This document shows positions 51,070 to 60,069 of a DNA stretch of 64,000 nt, piece by piece. The first letter of the stretch is position 1. Each line of letters begins with the position of its first letter. The notes beneath the pieces are model-generated. The model was given only the letters and a program-made list of their open reading frames with translations. It did not search any database and was not told where the DNA came from. The position numbers were made by a program, and so were the translations under genes. This stretch comes from Chryseobacterium lactis (GTDB taxonomy: Bacteria > Bacteroidota > Bacteroidia > Flavobacteriales > Weeksellaceae): assembly GCF_003815875.1 (NCBI RefSeq), contig NZ_CP033924.1, positions 3,720,001-3,784,000 on the forward strand, written 5' to 3'.

Positions 51070-52161
51070 TTATTGATGCTGTTCAATGCTTGCTTTAGCT
51101 CTATACTTTTTATCTAGCTCACGAACAAGATCCATCGTAGTTGATGACAGTATGTACGCTTCTTTATTTTTTTTCGATGCTTTATCATACAGATATACAA
51201 ATTGAAAAGGATCATCAATATGTTTGATTAATTCTTTTTTATACCCTGCTTTTGCTATAATGTCCGACATATAATATCCGGGAACGTGACCGCTGGTGTT
51301 CCAGTTATTAATCAATTTGTTGATTTTCAAACTCGATCGGTCCAAAGGTTTTATAGACAATAGGGAATCTATATTTTTAATGACTTTTGCGCCGTCTGCA
51401 AGGAATTCGGGGCCAGCTTCTCTCTGAAATTCCAGCAGCTTCATTGCATTTTTCCCTTCATAAATCTTATCTGTAAGATCAGCGCTTCCCTCATTCAGTA
51501 TTTTTTTAAGCAGGCTTATCAGGACTTTATCCTGGTTTTCCACCTCAAATACAAGCTGTGGACGCAGAACGTGATGAAACTCATGGCCGCCCATAGCTCC
51601 CATTTTATTGGCATCGTGAAAATATGCTGCGATCAGCGTGAACACCATCCAGCCATTCTCTACATGGGCATCATTGTGAATAGGGATAATGCTGACGTTA
51701 TATTCCGGGGCTTTTTTCTGATATTTTTTGGGAAGCATCGCATAGGTGTACTGATAACAAGCATCAAAATACCTTTCAGGATCTTTCTTAATATCAGTGA
51801 GATATTTCTTCATGTTGTCCTCATTCACTTTATACTCATTAATATTATAAAACCACCAGTTTTTCATTGGTTCTTTTAATCTTTCCTGTAAGATGGCAGC
51901 GTTTTTTGGCATATAAACGATCTCCATAATCTTTCTGTAATTATCTGTAAAAGTACTGTCAACACCCTGATCTTTCAGATAAACCTGTATGGCTTTATTT
52001 TCTAAAAACTGATTCCATACTTTCTTGTCAAGAGGCTTGTCTTTTTTTAAATTTTCTGTTAATTTGAAATATTCCCAGCAGCTTGAATCGTCGAAGGTTT
52101 GAGAATATATCATTTGAGAAGAAAGAAAAATAAACAATATTAATAGAATTCGATGTATCAT
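51070..52161 (-). CDS. Secreted HExxH zinc metalloprotease-like protein (DUF5700-like)
   Basis: 363 residues with a signal peptide (about 1-20, ending MIYSQ). GGHEFHHVLRPQL (about residues 200-212) is a zinc HExxH motif, and NEGSADLTDK about 30 residues later supplies a plausible third ligand Glu. The rest is helical. This matches the DUF5700/DUF2268 type of putative metallopeptidases. It is upstream of the GG-leader peptide gene on the same strand. A periplasmic protease next to a secreted peptide may process, degrade or tolerate it; this is inference. Confidence 0.78.
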   Translation of the reverse strand: MIHRILLILFIFLSSQMIYSQTFDDSSCWEYFKLTENLKKDKPLDKKVWNQFLENKAIQVYLKDQGVDSTFTDNYRKIMEIVYMPKNAAILQERLKEPMKNWWFYNINEYKVNEDNMKKYLTDIKKDPERYFDACYQYTYAMLPKKYQKKAPEYNVSIIPIHNDAHVENGWMVFTLIAAYFHDANKMGAMGGHEFHHVLRPQLVFEVENQDKVLISLLKKILNEGSADLTDKIYEGKNAMKLLEFQREAGPEFLADGAKVIKNIDSLLSIKPLDRSSLKINKLINNWNTSGHVPGYYMSDIIAKAGYKKELIKHIDDPFQFVYLYDKASKKNKEAYILSSTTMDLVRELDKKYRAKASIEQHQ

Positions 52162-52346
52162 AAATTTATTTTTAATTAAATAACTAAAATACTAAAATTG
52201 CCTTGGTTATTGTGATTTAATTTAAGATAACGTAAGTAGGTTTATTTTTTGAGATAGATTTAATAATATTCAACTTGATAAAGCGATTATTATGCAGCCA
52301 TAATTAACTAAAAGAATCAGAAACAACATTTTTCAATTTTGAAAGT

Positions 52347-52354
52347 CAAATTTA
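52347..52354 (-). promoter_or_regulatory. -7 element TAAATTTG, candidate promoter of the protease/peptide block
   Basis: Exact TAnnTTTG match on the minus strand, 185 bases before the protease ATG; no -33 element was seen. Confidence 0.35.
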
Positions 52355-52494
52355 TAAAGCGATATTTTACACTTTTTTAACTTGTTGTTATCTTCTACTT
52401 TGCTCACGAAATCAAAATTTTAAAATATATTCTACCATAAAGAAATCCTATTATTTATTTCAAAATGAAAATTCCATGATAATGGTTCAAAATA

Positions 52495-52524
52495 AAACAG
52501 AGAGCTCCATAGTCCTCTGTTTTA
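52495..52524 (-). terminator. Terminator of the secreted jelly-roll-like pair
   Basis: AAACAGAG and CTCTGTTT arms form a stem 20 bases past the stop at 52544; the sequence is very similar to the uvrA terminator at 54716-54742. Confidence 0.7.
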
Positions 52525-52543
52525 TTTAATTTATCGTTACTAA

Positions 52544-53431
52544 TTATGATGTAGGCAAATAAATGATTGAAATAGTATTGGTAAGACTTCTGTTATAATT
52601 ATTAGCTTCTGTATTCAGATTGTATTGATTTCCTGCTGTTCCCGGTGTAATATATTTCACGAGGGGTACTGTTTTCTCTCCTGATTGTAGATAGATAATG
52701 CTTTTTAGATTGAGATATGTGATGAAATTGCTTCCCTGTGCAGAATCCAGAATTTCAGTGGCATCATAAAAAATCAGATCTGTTAATCCATTGGAAGGGA
52801 ATGATCCTGTATAGGGTTTAGATAAACCCAGACGAAGTGGTGTTTTTATATTACTGTTAGGATTATAATTATTTCCCCATGGTTTAAGAAGGATATTCAT
52901 ATTGACTAAGTAATATCCGGTATAAGGAGCTGTAAATTCCCCTGTTGATACATTAAAAGTATTGAGCTTGTCGGTGGCTTTATTGTCAAATATAAACTTT
53001 CTAATATTATTTCCTAAATCATTGCTTACGAAACTTAGATCATTTCCTGAAAGTTTCATATTGACTAAAGTAATCAACTTGTTTAAAAGGATATTATTTA
53101 TTTTCTGATTCAATTCCTCACCACTGACAAAAATATTCCATTTTCCATTGCTGAAAGAATAGAGTCTGTTTTTTAGAACATCATCATTTGTATTCAATGG
53201 AGTCCCATTGTTTCCATCCATAAGATTAAATACCAATAATCCATTTGCCGGGTTATTGATGGTGGTAACATCCGTAACTCCGGATAATGAAACTCTTGGT
53301 ATCAACAATCCTTTATGAGCTGAATTAATATGAAGGGCAGCACTTTTGTCCAGATTGGAGCCTGTATTGATCCCAACTTGTGAATAATAAAATGTTCCGA
53401 AACACAAGGCTGATAATAGGTAAGCTTTCAT
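52544..53431 (-). CDS. Secreted C1q-like/jelly-roll protein, copy B
   Basis: 295 residues with a signal peptide (about 1-17). The N-terminal region VGINTGSNLDKSAALHINS then KGLLIPRVSLSGVTDVTTI and NPANGLLVFNL is a common Bacteroidota cell-surface stalk. The C-terminal half has FNVSTGEFTAPYTGYYLVNMNIL, spaced like the start of a C1q domain (TGxFxAPxxGxY). It starts 4 bases after its paralogue and is translated from the same transcript. The partner is unknown. Confidence 0.75.
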   Translation of the reverse strand: MKAYLLSALCFGTFYYSQVGINTGSNLDKSAALHINSAHKGLLIPRVSLSGVTDVTTINNPANGLLVFNLMDGNNGTPLNTNDDVLKNRLYSFSNGKWNIFVSGEELNQKINNILLNKLITLVNMKLSGNDLSFVSNDLGNNIRKFIFDNKATDKLNTFNVSTGEFTAPYTGYYLVNMNILLKPWGNNYNPNSNIKTPLRLGLSKPYTGSFPSNGLTDLIFYDATEILDSAQGSNFITYLNLKSIIYLQSGEKTVPLVKYITPGTAGNQYNLNTEANNYNRSLTNTISIIYLPTS

Positions 53432-53435
53432 AGTA

Positions 53436-54299
53436 TTAATTTACGATTGGGAGATATACTATTGTTATATTGTTCACTTGTGATCTGTTGTATCCCAAAC
53501 TTTCCGTATCGATTGAATAGATATTGTTACCTGCAGTAGTACCGGGAGTAATGTATCGGGTAAGAAAACATATCTTTTCATCTTTGTTCATATAGATAAC
53601 CCCGGAAACCTTAATCGTTAATGGTTGCTGATCATCAGTAACTGCATTTAACGGCTGATTTAGAAAAGCAAATGTTGCATTTCCGTTATACACAAATGTT
53701 GTATAGGGTTTGCTTACTCCCAGCCGCACAATATTCGTGGTACTTTGTGCCTGATAACTTTTCAGCAATACAGACGCATCTATTTGATAATATCCGTTTT
53801 TAGGGGCTTTGAACTCCGAATTTACGGCATCGTAGGTATTGTTTTTATCAAAAACCTTAGTGTTAAAATAGAGTCTTCTAATATTTGCTCCAAGATCATT
53901 ACCTATATAAGATGTGTCGTTGCTGCCGGATGAAACATTGGCTACTACCTGTAATTGCGGAACGCCAAGCCCTTCGATTGCTGTGTTCAGCACAGTATCT
54001 GTTACCAACAGATCCCATGAATTGGTGGTGGCAGAAAAAACATAGAAGTTATCTGCAATTACATTATTACCAGTTCCTGTTGAACTCGTTAAATTATATA
54101 CAATTAAGCCATTTGCAGGGTTAGGAATAGTTGAAAGATCGGTCTTGTTTTGTAGACTTACCCTTGGGATGAGCAATCCTTTGTTGGAATGCTTAATATC
54201 TAAAACTGCGCTTGGATCAGGGTTGATTGTGTTAATCCCTACTTGGGCGCGCATAGTTATCCCAAATAAAAAAAATACAGAAATAATTGTGTTTTTCAT
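53436..54299 (-). CDS. Secreted C1q-like/jelly-roll protein, copy A
   Basis: 287 residues from MKNTIISVFFLFGITMRAQ, a signal peptide that decides the start over an upstream ATG at 54323. The stalk is VGINTINPDPSAVLDIKHS and KGLLIPRVSLQNKTDLSTI, and the domain includes NSEFKAPKNGYYQIDASVLL. It is about the same length and order as copy B, so the pair is a tandem duplication. A -7 element lies at 54342-54335. Confidence 0.75.
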   Translation of the reverse strand: MKNTIISVFFLFGITMRAQVGINTINPDPSAVLDIKHSNKGLLIPRVSLQNKTDLSTIPNPANGLIVYNLTSSTGTGNNVIADNFYVFSATTNSWDLLVTDTVLNTAIEGLGVPQLQVVANVSSGSNDTSYIGNDLGANIRRLYFNTKVFDKNNTYDAVNSEFKAPKNGYYQIDASVLLKSYQAQSTTNIVRLGVSKPYTTFVYNGNATFAFLNQPLNAVTDDQQPLTIKVSGVIYMNKDEKICFLTRYITPGTTAGNNIYSIDTESLGYNRSQVNNITIVYLPIVN

Positions 54300-54334
54300 T
54301 ATTGCTTTACAGTTAAATAACATGTTTGTAAAGG

Positions 54335-54342
54335 CAAATATA
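54335..54342 (-). promoter_or_regulatory. -7 element TATATTTG of the secreted C1q-like pair
   Basis: Exact TAnnTTTG match on the minus strand, 35 bases before the ATG at 54299. Confidence 0.5.
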
Positions 54343-54715
54343 TTGGTTTATTTTCTTCTTTTTTTAAGGTGAGGTTATGTGTACTTGATTCATTTTCAAT
54401 TATTTGAAATATTTTAATTAATTATTCTATTTATATGAATGATATTGAGTGAAATAATGGTTTACGAGTGATATATCTTCTATGTATTGATTATTTTTAT
54501 TAAAAAGTTTTTTTTTTGATAAGTGTCTTGAGACAGGAGAACTTAAAATTTCAGGCAGCTTAATCATGATCATAAATAATATAATCAGATTGATGGATTT
54601 TAAATTATATAGTGAACAGGAGAATTATTGAAAAATCCCGGTATACCATGGATAAGATGTGATGATAGCTACTGGCGTTGTTCAAGTACCCAGCTTCATC
54701 AGGTCATTGAAGAAA

Positions 54716-54742
54716 AAACAGAGAGCTCAATGGCTCTCTGTT
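54716..54742 (-). terminator. Terminator of uvrA
   Basis: AACAGAGAGC and GCTCTCTGTT arms pair almost perfectly around a short loop just past the uvrA stop codon; T-run on the minus strand. Confidence 0.85.
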
Positions 54743-54748
54743 TGTATT

Positions 54749-57556
54749 TTAATTTTCAAGTTTTTCCTTGATATATTTTGCGGTGTACGACTTTTTGTTT
54801 TTTGTTAAATCTTCCGGAGTTCCGGCAAAAACAACTTCACCACCGTGTTTTCCTGCCTCGGGACCAATATCAATGATAAAGTCTGCAGATTTAATAATAT
54901 CAGGCTGATGCTCGATAACGATAACAGAATGACCCAGATCAATCAATGCTTGTAATGACTTCAGTAATTTCTGAATATCATGGAAGTGAAGACCGGTAGA
55001 AGGTTCGTCAAAAATAAACAGCGTTTTATCCGTTGTTACCCCTTTTACCAGGAATGATGCCAGTTTCACACGTTGCGCTTCACCACCGGAAAGGGTAGAG
55101 GAGCTTTGTCCCAGTTGTAGGTAACCTAATCCAACTTCCTGTAAAGGTCTCAGTTTGGTTACAATTTTCTCTTCATTATTATCTTTAAAGAATGCCAATG
55201 CTTCGTCCACAGTCATGTGAAGGATATCAGAGATGCTTTTTTCATCAAATTTCACCTCCAGAATTTCACTTTTGAAACGAGTTCCTTTACAAACTTCACA
55301 CTCCAGTTCAATATCTGCCATAAACTGCATGGAAACATTGATGACGCCTTCTCCTTTACATTCATCACATCTTCCGCCATCAACATTGAAGGAGAAATGT
55401 TTCGGCTTATAGCCCATCATTTTTGCTACTTTCTGCTTGGCAAAAAGATCACGGATGTCGTCGTAAGCTTTCAGATAGGTTACCGGGTTGGAGCGTGAAG
55501 ATTTTCCGATAGGATTCTGATCGATTAATTCAATATTCTTGATCAGTTTTTTTGGAAACTCTACCGAATCATAATCTCCCTTTTTACCTCCCATTCCCAG
55601 TTGAATCTGGATATCATTGGTTAAAATCTCTTTCATCAATGTAGATTTTCCACTTCCTGAAACTCCGGAGATCACCACAAGGTTTTCCAATGGAATATCA
55701 ACATCGATATTTTTAAGATTATTCTGACGGGCTCCTTTAATATGAATCCATTCTTTTGCTTTTCTACGTTTTTCCGGTACTTTGATTTCCAATCTTCCGG
55801 TAAGATATTCTGAAGTAAGCGTATTGGCTTTTTTAAGATCTTTATAATCTCCTGCAAATACAAGCTCGCCACCAAGATAACCGGCTTCCGGCCCGATGTC
55901 TATAATATAATCTGCGGCTCTCATTACATCTTCATCATGCTCTACAACGATTACGGTGTTGCCAAGATCACGAAGATTTTTTAATACTTCAATCAGATTT
56001 TCAGTATCCTTAGAATGAAGACCGATAGAAGGTTCATCCAAAATATAGATGGAACCGACCAAAGAGCTTCCTAAACTCGTTGCAAGATTAATTCTCTGGC
56101 TTTCACCTCCGGACAATGTATTTGAAGTTCTGTTGAGTGTTAAATATCCTAATCCTACTTTTAATAAAAACTCTAGACGGGTGGTAATTTCATACAACAA
56201 TCGTTTGGCAACTTCTTTATCGTGGTCAGACAATTGTAATCCGTTAATTACCGGTGCCAGTTCATCCAAAGGAAGTTCAATCATGGATTGAATATTGTGG
56301 CCGTCTATCTTTACCCAGCTCGTTTCCTCGCGCAGTCTTAAGCCTTCACAGGTAGAGCAAAGGGTTTTCCCTCTGTAGCGGGACAGCATTACACGGTATT
56401 GGATTTTGTATAAGTTTTCTTCAAGCATTTTGAAGAAATTATTAATAGAAGGGAAATTGTTTTTCCCGTCACCTTTCCAAAGAAAATTTTTCTGCTCCTT
56501 TGTCAACTGATGATAAGGTTTATGAATCGGGAAATCACCTGCTTTTTTAATGAAATCCTTCTTCCATTCGCTCATCGTTTCTCCTCTCCAGGAAACTACG
56601 GCATCTTCATATACAGATAATGTTTTGTTCGGAACTACAAGATCTTCATCTATTCCGATTACCTTTCCATATCCTTCGCAAGCCGGACACGCTCCATAAG
56701 GATTGTTGAAACTGAAAAAATGAACGTTTGGCTCAAGAAACTCCATGCCGTCAAGTTCAAATTTATTGGAAAACTCTTTTGTTTTTCCTGTATCTGTATT
56801 CTTCAGAGAACAATAGCCACGACCTTCATAGAATGCCATTTGAATAGAATCTGCTAAACGCTGTAAGAAACTTTCATCTTCTTCATAAGAAAAACGGTCA
56901 ATGACAAGATTGATCATCATCCCTTTTTCAGGAACAAATCCGAAGCTTTCCAAATCTTCAATTCCAGCCACATTTCCATTGATTTCAAGTCTTGTGAAAC
57001 CTGCAAGCTTTAAAATATTTAAATTTTCCTTGAAATTGTCTGCATCATATTCTAACGGCGCAGTCAGTAGAAAAGAACTGTCTTTTTTGGAAGCTTTAAT
57101 AAAATCTACCACATCGGAAACCGAATCTTTTTTAACTTCTTCCCCCGAAATCGGAGAATATGTTTTCCCGATTCTGGCAAATAAAAGCTTCATATAATCA
57201 TAGATCTCAGTAGAAGTTCCTACTGTAGATCGCGGATTGGAAGAAATTACTTTCTGTTGTATGGCAATAGAAGGAGCCAGTCCTTTGATGTCATCTACTT
57301 TAGGCTTTTCTAATTTGCCTAAAAACTGACGTGCATAAGAACTCAAACTTTCCACATACCTTCGCTGGCCTTCTGCGTAAATAGTATCAAAAGCCAGAGA
57401 TGATTTTCCACTTCCTGAAACTCCGGTAATAACAATAAGTTTATTTTTAGGAATCAGGACGTCTATATGTTTCAGATTATTAAGATGTGCATTCTTAACG
57501 TAAATCTGTTTTTTTATATCTATTTCTGTCGTATTAGCCATATTTTGTTTGTTCAT
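54749..57556 (-). CDS. uvrA: Excinuclease ABC subunit A
   Basis: 935 residues. Two ABC ATPase modules: [12 protein letters not shown] near residue 45 and [15 protein letters not shown] near residue 630; signatures [12 protein letters not shown] and [12 protein letters not shown]; zinc-finger Cys pairs CPACEGYG and CDECKGEG with CEVCKGTRF. It recognises damaged DNA in nucleotide excision repair with UvrB and UvrC. An alternative ATG lies 5 codons in (57541). A perfect 19-base palindrome lies about 46 bases above the start and a -7 element at 57751-57744. Confidence 0.97.
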   Translation of the reverse strand: MNKQNMANTTEIDIKKQIYVKNAHLNNLKHIDVLIPKNKLIVITGVSGSGKSSLAFDTIYAEGQRRYVESLSSYARQFLGKLEKPKVDDIKGLAPSIAIQQKVISSNPRSTVGTSTEIYDYMKLLFARIGKTYSPISGEEVKKDSVSDVVDFIKASKKDSSFLLTAPLEYDADNFKENLNILKLAGFTRLEINGNVAGIEDLESFGFVPEKGMMINLVIDRFSYEEDESFLQRLADSIQMAFYEGRGYCSLKNTDTGKTKEFSNKFELDGMEFLEPNVHFFSFNNPYGACPACEGYGKVIGIDEDLVVPNKTLSVYEDAVVSWRGETMSEWKKDFIKKAGDFPIHKPYHQLTKEQKNFLWKGDGKNNFPSINNFFKMLEENLYKIQYRVMLSRYRGKTLCSTCEGLRLREETSWVKIDGHNIQSMIELPLDELAPVINGLQLSDHDKEVAKRLLYEITTRLEFLLKVGLGYLTLNRTSNTLSGGESQRINLATSLGSSLVGSIYILDEPSIGLHSKDTENLIEVLKNLRDLGNTVIVVEHDEDVMRAADYIIDIGPEAGYLGGELVFAGDYKDLKKANTLTSEYLTGRLEIKVPEKRRKAKEWIHIKGARQNNLKNIDVDIPLENLVVISGVSGSGKSTLMKEILTNDIQIQLGMGGKKGDYDSVEFPKKLIKNIELIDQNPIGKSSRSNPVTYLKAYDDIRDLFAKQKVAKMMGYKPKHFSFNVDGGRCDECKGEGVINVSMQFMADIELECEVCKGTRFKSEILEVKFDEKSISDILHMTVDEALAFFKDNNEEKIVTKLRPLQEVGLGYLQLGQSSSTLSGGEAQRVKLASFLVKGVTTDKTLFIFDEPSTGLHFHDIQKLLKSLQALIDLGHSVIVIEHQPDIIKSADFIIDIGPEAGKHGGEVVFAGTPEDLTKNKKSYTAKYIKEKLEN

Positions 57557-57601
57557 AAAAGCTACTGAGTCATATTATAAGCTGTCAGTAACTGGTGTTT
57601 T

Positions 57602-57620
57602 ATCTTGAAATTTTCAAGAT
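57602..57620. promoter_or_regulatory. Perfect 19-base palindrome upstream of uvrA
   Basis: ATCTTGAAA-T-TTTCAAGAT has two perfect 9-base arms. It lies in the leader of uvrA, 46 bases before the ATG. It could be a DNA-damage operator or an RNA hairpin in the leader. Confidence 0.55.
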
Positions 57621-57743
57621 TTGCCATCAATTGAACGTATTAATATATTCCTGAATTCACCTGAGCCAGAGAAACGAACATTAAAAAATGATGCTCCAAA
57701 ACACAGTTGAAAAAGAATACTTTCAACGTAAAATTAAGACCCA

Positions 57744-57751
57744 CAAAATTA
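57744..57751 (-). promoter_or_regulatory. -7 element TAATTTTG of uvrA
   Basis: Exact TAnnTTTG match on the minus strand, about 190 bases before the uvrA ATG. Confidence 0.45.
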
Positions 57752-58008
57752 CGAATTTTTAGTGAAAAATATCTATCAATTCTTTTTCAAAATATTATAG
57801 AATTAACCTATATCATACGCAGTCGAATCCTAAATAGGGAATGTGTATCAAAGAAAATAGTATATATTTTTTAGACTTATTTTGTATTTACTGTTTATTT
57901 TTATTGTGACAGAAGTAATTTTAGAATTTTCATTGCGTTTTTATGTGAGGGTATTGTTTTATGTTTTAAAATTATTTAAAATTGTATTCATAAATATGTA
58001 ATATAGAA

Positions 58009-58059
58009 ATGAGAAAATTATTCAGAGATCTAGTTACACATTTAATGAGAAAAAGGTAA
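58009..58059 (+). CDS. Possible 16-residue microprotein
   Basis: The frame ATG...TAA encodes MRKLFRDLVTHLMRKR, a short, strongly basic, amphipathic-looking peptide. It is followed 20 bases later by a good terminator, so a small transcript ends here. No Shine-Dalgarno-like sequence or exact -7 element was found. It may equally be a non-coding RNA. Confidence 0.3.
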   Translation: MRKLFRDLVTHLMRKR

Positions 58060-58079
58060 AATTCTCCCTCAGACACAGG

Positions 58080-58112
58080 ATGTAGCATTTCAATGTTACA
58101 TCTTTTTTTATG
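58080..58112 (+). terminator. Rho-independent terminator of a short transcript
   Basis: GATGTA-G-CATT and AATG-T-TACATC arms around TC, followed by a run of T. No annotated gene precedes it. Confidence 0.8.
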
Positions 58113-58122
58113 ACAAGTATCA

Positions 58123-58154
58123 TTTGCCTGTCTTGATGAACTCTCTTACTTTTG
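58123..58154 (+). promoter_or_regulatory. Promoter of the TonB-dependent receptor: TTTG, 20-base spacer, TACTTTTG
   Basis: TTTG at 58123-58126 and TACTTTTG at 58147-58154 match both Bacteroidota elements with ideal spacing, 33 bases before the ATG at 58187. Confidence 0.7.
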
Positions 58155-58186
58155 ATCCCTGTTATTAAGAAACTACGGAAACGATT

Positions 58187-59998
58187 ATGATCAAAAAGAT
58201 AGGAAGTGTTTTTTTTCTGGGCTCTTTGCTTTGGGTAAATGCACAGGAAAAGACCACAGATATTGAGAATGTTGAATTTCAGGGGAAATTCATTTCTACT
58301 CCTTATAAAAGTGCTAACCAGAATATCACCGTTATTACCAGAGAAGATATCATTAATTCTCCGGCTAAAAGTATTGATGAAATCCTTCAGCAGGTTTCCG
58401 GAATGGATATAAGAAGGAGAGGAGCAAATGGAGTACAGAGTGACATTACGTTCCGTGGAAGTTCTTTTGAACAGGTTTTATTGTTGTTGAACGGAATCAG
58501 AATGAATGACTCCCAGACGGGACACAATAATATGAATATGCCGGTAGATCTTGATGATGTAGAAAAGATTGAGGTGATCAAAGGGCCGGCAGCCAGACGT
58601 TTTGGCCAAAATGCCTATGCAGGTGTTATCAATATCATTACCAAAACAACTCCCGGAAAAAGAGTGGAAATAAGTGCTGACGGAGGCGATTACGGATCTT
58701 ACGGATTGGGAATGAACGCTCAGATAGGCAATGAAAAGTTCTCAAACAGTCTTCAAGCCAATACATCCTCTTCACAAGGGTATATGTATAACACGGATTA
58801 TGAGATCAGAAGTGCATTCTATCAGGGAAAACTAAATATTAAAAACGGAGATCTGCGACTTCAGGCAGGTTTTTCGGAAAAGAAATTCGGGGCTAACGGA
58901 TTTTATTCTTCCAGCAAGGCTACCGAGCAATATGAAGAAATGCAGGCTTCAATCGTAAGTCTGGCTCATCAGCAGACCTTTGGGAAACTGAAGGTGAATT
59001 CTAACGTATATTGGCGAAGAGGACAGGATATGTATCTTTTTAACCGTCAAAAACCTGAGGTCTACAGAAATATGCATATCGGAAATAATGTAGGTGGAGA
59101 AGTAAACTCCAGCTATCAATGGGGCCTGGGGACAACCGGAGTGGGTGTTGAACTGAGAAAAGAGTTGTTGGTAAGCAGTAATTTAGGCAATCCAAACCGT
59201 TTTGTATCACAGGTTTTCTTTGAACATCATTTTTCGTTATTTGATAAAAAATTAAACATCAGTCCGGGAATTTCTTGGGCTAATTATGCCAAAGAAGGGA
59301 ACTTCTTTTATCCGGGTCTTGACGTAGGATATAATTTTAACGGAAATAATAAAATCTACGGAAATATTGCCAAAGTACACCGCATTCCGACCTTTACAGA
59401 GCTTTATTATGTAAGTCCGACTGAAGTTGGAAATCCTGATCTGACGCCTGAAAATGCCATTTCATCTGAAGTTGGATATCAGTATCAGAATAACAGGATT
59501 TTGGCTAAAGTAAGCGGATTTTTAAGGAATTCAAACAATTCTATAGACTGGGTTAAAAAGGATCCGAACGGTACGGTTTGGTATGCCCAAAATGTTGGAG
59601 ATATTAAAGTCAGAGGAATAGAGGCTGAAGTAAATCACAAAGTGACCGACTGGCTGAGATATATGGTAGGATATACTTACCTGGACAGCCAATATCAGGA
59701 GTCTAATGAATATATTTCAAGATACATTTTAGATAACCTGAAGCACCAGTTTATTTCAAAACTGGAAACAAAATTCCTGGGAAATTTTACCAATGAATTG
59801 GTGTACCGATATAATCAAAGGGTTAATTTAGGAAGCTACAATCTTTTGGATGAGAAATTAAGCTTTGCTAAAAAGGACTATTCTGTGTATGTGTTGATTA
59901 ACAATATTACCAATACAAAATATACAGAAGCTTTTGGTGTGAAAATGCCGCAAAGGTGGTTCCACATTGGGTTTTCTTATACAATTAATATTAAGTAG
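58187..59998 (+). CDS. TonB-dependent outer-membrane receptor
   Basis: 603 residues. Signal peptide at about 1-19. A plug domain follows (ITVITREDIINSPAKSIDEIL, FRGSSFEQVLLLLNGIRMND, VEKIEVIKGPAARRFGQNAYAGVINIITK), then a beta-barrel of about 22 strands ending in FHIGFSYTINIK with an aromatic-containing last strand. There is no N-terminal carboxypeptidase-like domain. BtuB-like receptors are the closest general type, but the substrate is unknown. The next gene, DUF2490, is an outer-membrane barrel on the same strand with its own -7 element. Confidence 0.92.
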   Translation: MIKKIGSVFFLGSLLWVNAQEKTTDIENVEFQGKFISTPYKSANQNITVITREDIINSPAKSIDEILQQVSGMDIRRRGANGVQSDITFRGSSFEQVLLLLNGIRMNDSQTGHNNMNMPVDLDDVEKIEVIKGPAARRFGQNAYAGVINIITKTTPGKRVEISADGGDYGSYGLGMNAQIGNEKFSNSLQANTSSSQGYMYNTDYEIRSAFYQGKLNIKNGDLRLQAGFSEKKFGANGFYSSSKATEQYEEMQASIVSLAHQQTFGKLKVNSNVYWRRGQDMYLFNRQKPEVYRNMHIGNNVGGEVNSSYQWGLGTTGVGVELRKELLVSSNLGNPNRFVSQVFFEHHFSLFDKKLNISPGISWANYAKEGNFFYPGLDVGYNFNGNNKIYGNIAKVHRIPTFTELYYVSPTEVGNPDLTPENAISSEVGYQYQNNRILAKVSGFLRNSNNSIDWVKKDPNGTVWYAQNVGDIKVRGIEAEVNHKVTDWLRYMVGYTYLDSQYQESNEYISRYILDNLKHQFISKLETKFLGNFTNELVYRYNQRVNLGSYNLLDEKLSFAKKDYSVYVLINNITNTKYTEAFGVKMPQRWFHIGFSYTINIK

Positions 59999-60021
59999 AT
60001 GTTAATTTGATATTAAGTAAA

Positions 60022-60033
60022 GTTAATATTAAC
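60022..60033. promoter_or_regulatory. Perfect 12-base palindrome GTTAATATTAAC
   Basis: Lies 17 bases above the -7 element of the DUF2490 gene, in the -33 region. Variants of TTAATATTAAGT recur at the end of the preceding gene, so it may be part of an AT-rich background. Confidence 0.35.
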
Positions 60034-60049
60034 AAATTGTTAAAACATT

Positions 60050-60057
60050 TACATTTG
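60050..60057 (+). promoter_or_regulatory. -7 element TACATTTG of the DUF2490 gene
   Basis: Exact TAnnTTTG match 13 bases before the ATG at 60070; it rules out the upstream in-frame start at 60007. Confidence 0.6.
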
Positions 60058-60069
60058 CAAAAATTTTTT

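Larger units (their letters stand above)
52162..52543 (-). other. Intergenic region between a protease gene and a secreted-protein gene
   Basis: About 380 AT-rich bases. It holds a minus-strand -7 match TAAATTTG (52354-52347), which would give the protease gene a leader of about 180 bases, and the terminator of the downstream-coordinate gene at 52495-52524. Confidence 0.45.
54300..54748. other. Intergenic region between uvrA and the secreted pair
   Basis: About 450 very AT-rich bases. It contains the promoter of copy A (54335-54342) and the uvrA terminator (54716-54742). Nothing else recognisable was seen. Confidence 0.5.
57557..58186. other. Long intergenic region between divergent uvrA and TonB receptor genes
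   Basis: About 630 bases, very AT-rich. It contains the 19-base palindrome (57602-57620), a uvrA -7 element (57744-57751), a 16-codon open frame with terminator (58009-58059 and 58080-58108) and the promoter of the TonB-dependent receptor (58123-58154). Confidence 0.6.

Noticed and set aside
58113..58186. Cobalamin riboswitch before the TonB-dependent receptor
   Set aside because: The leader is only about 30 bases long and no B12-box-like sequence is present.
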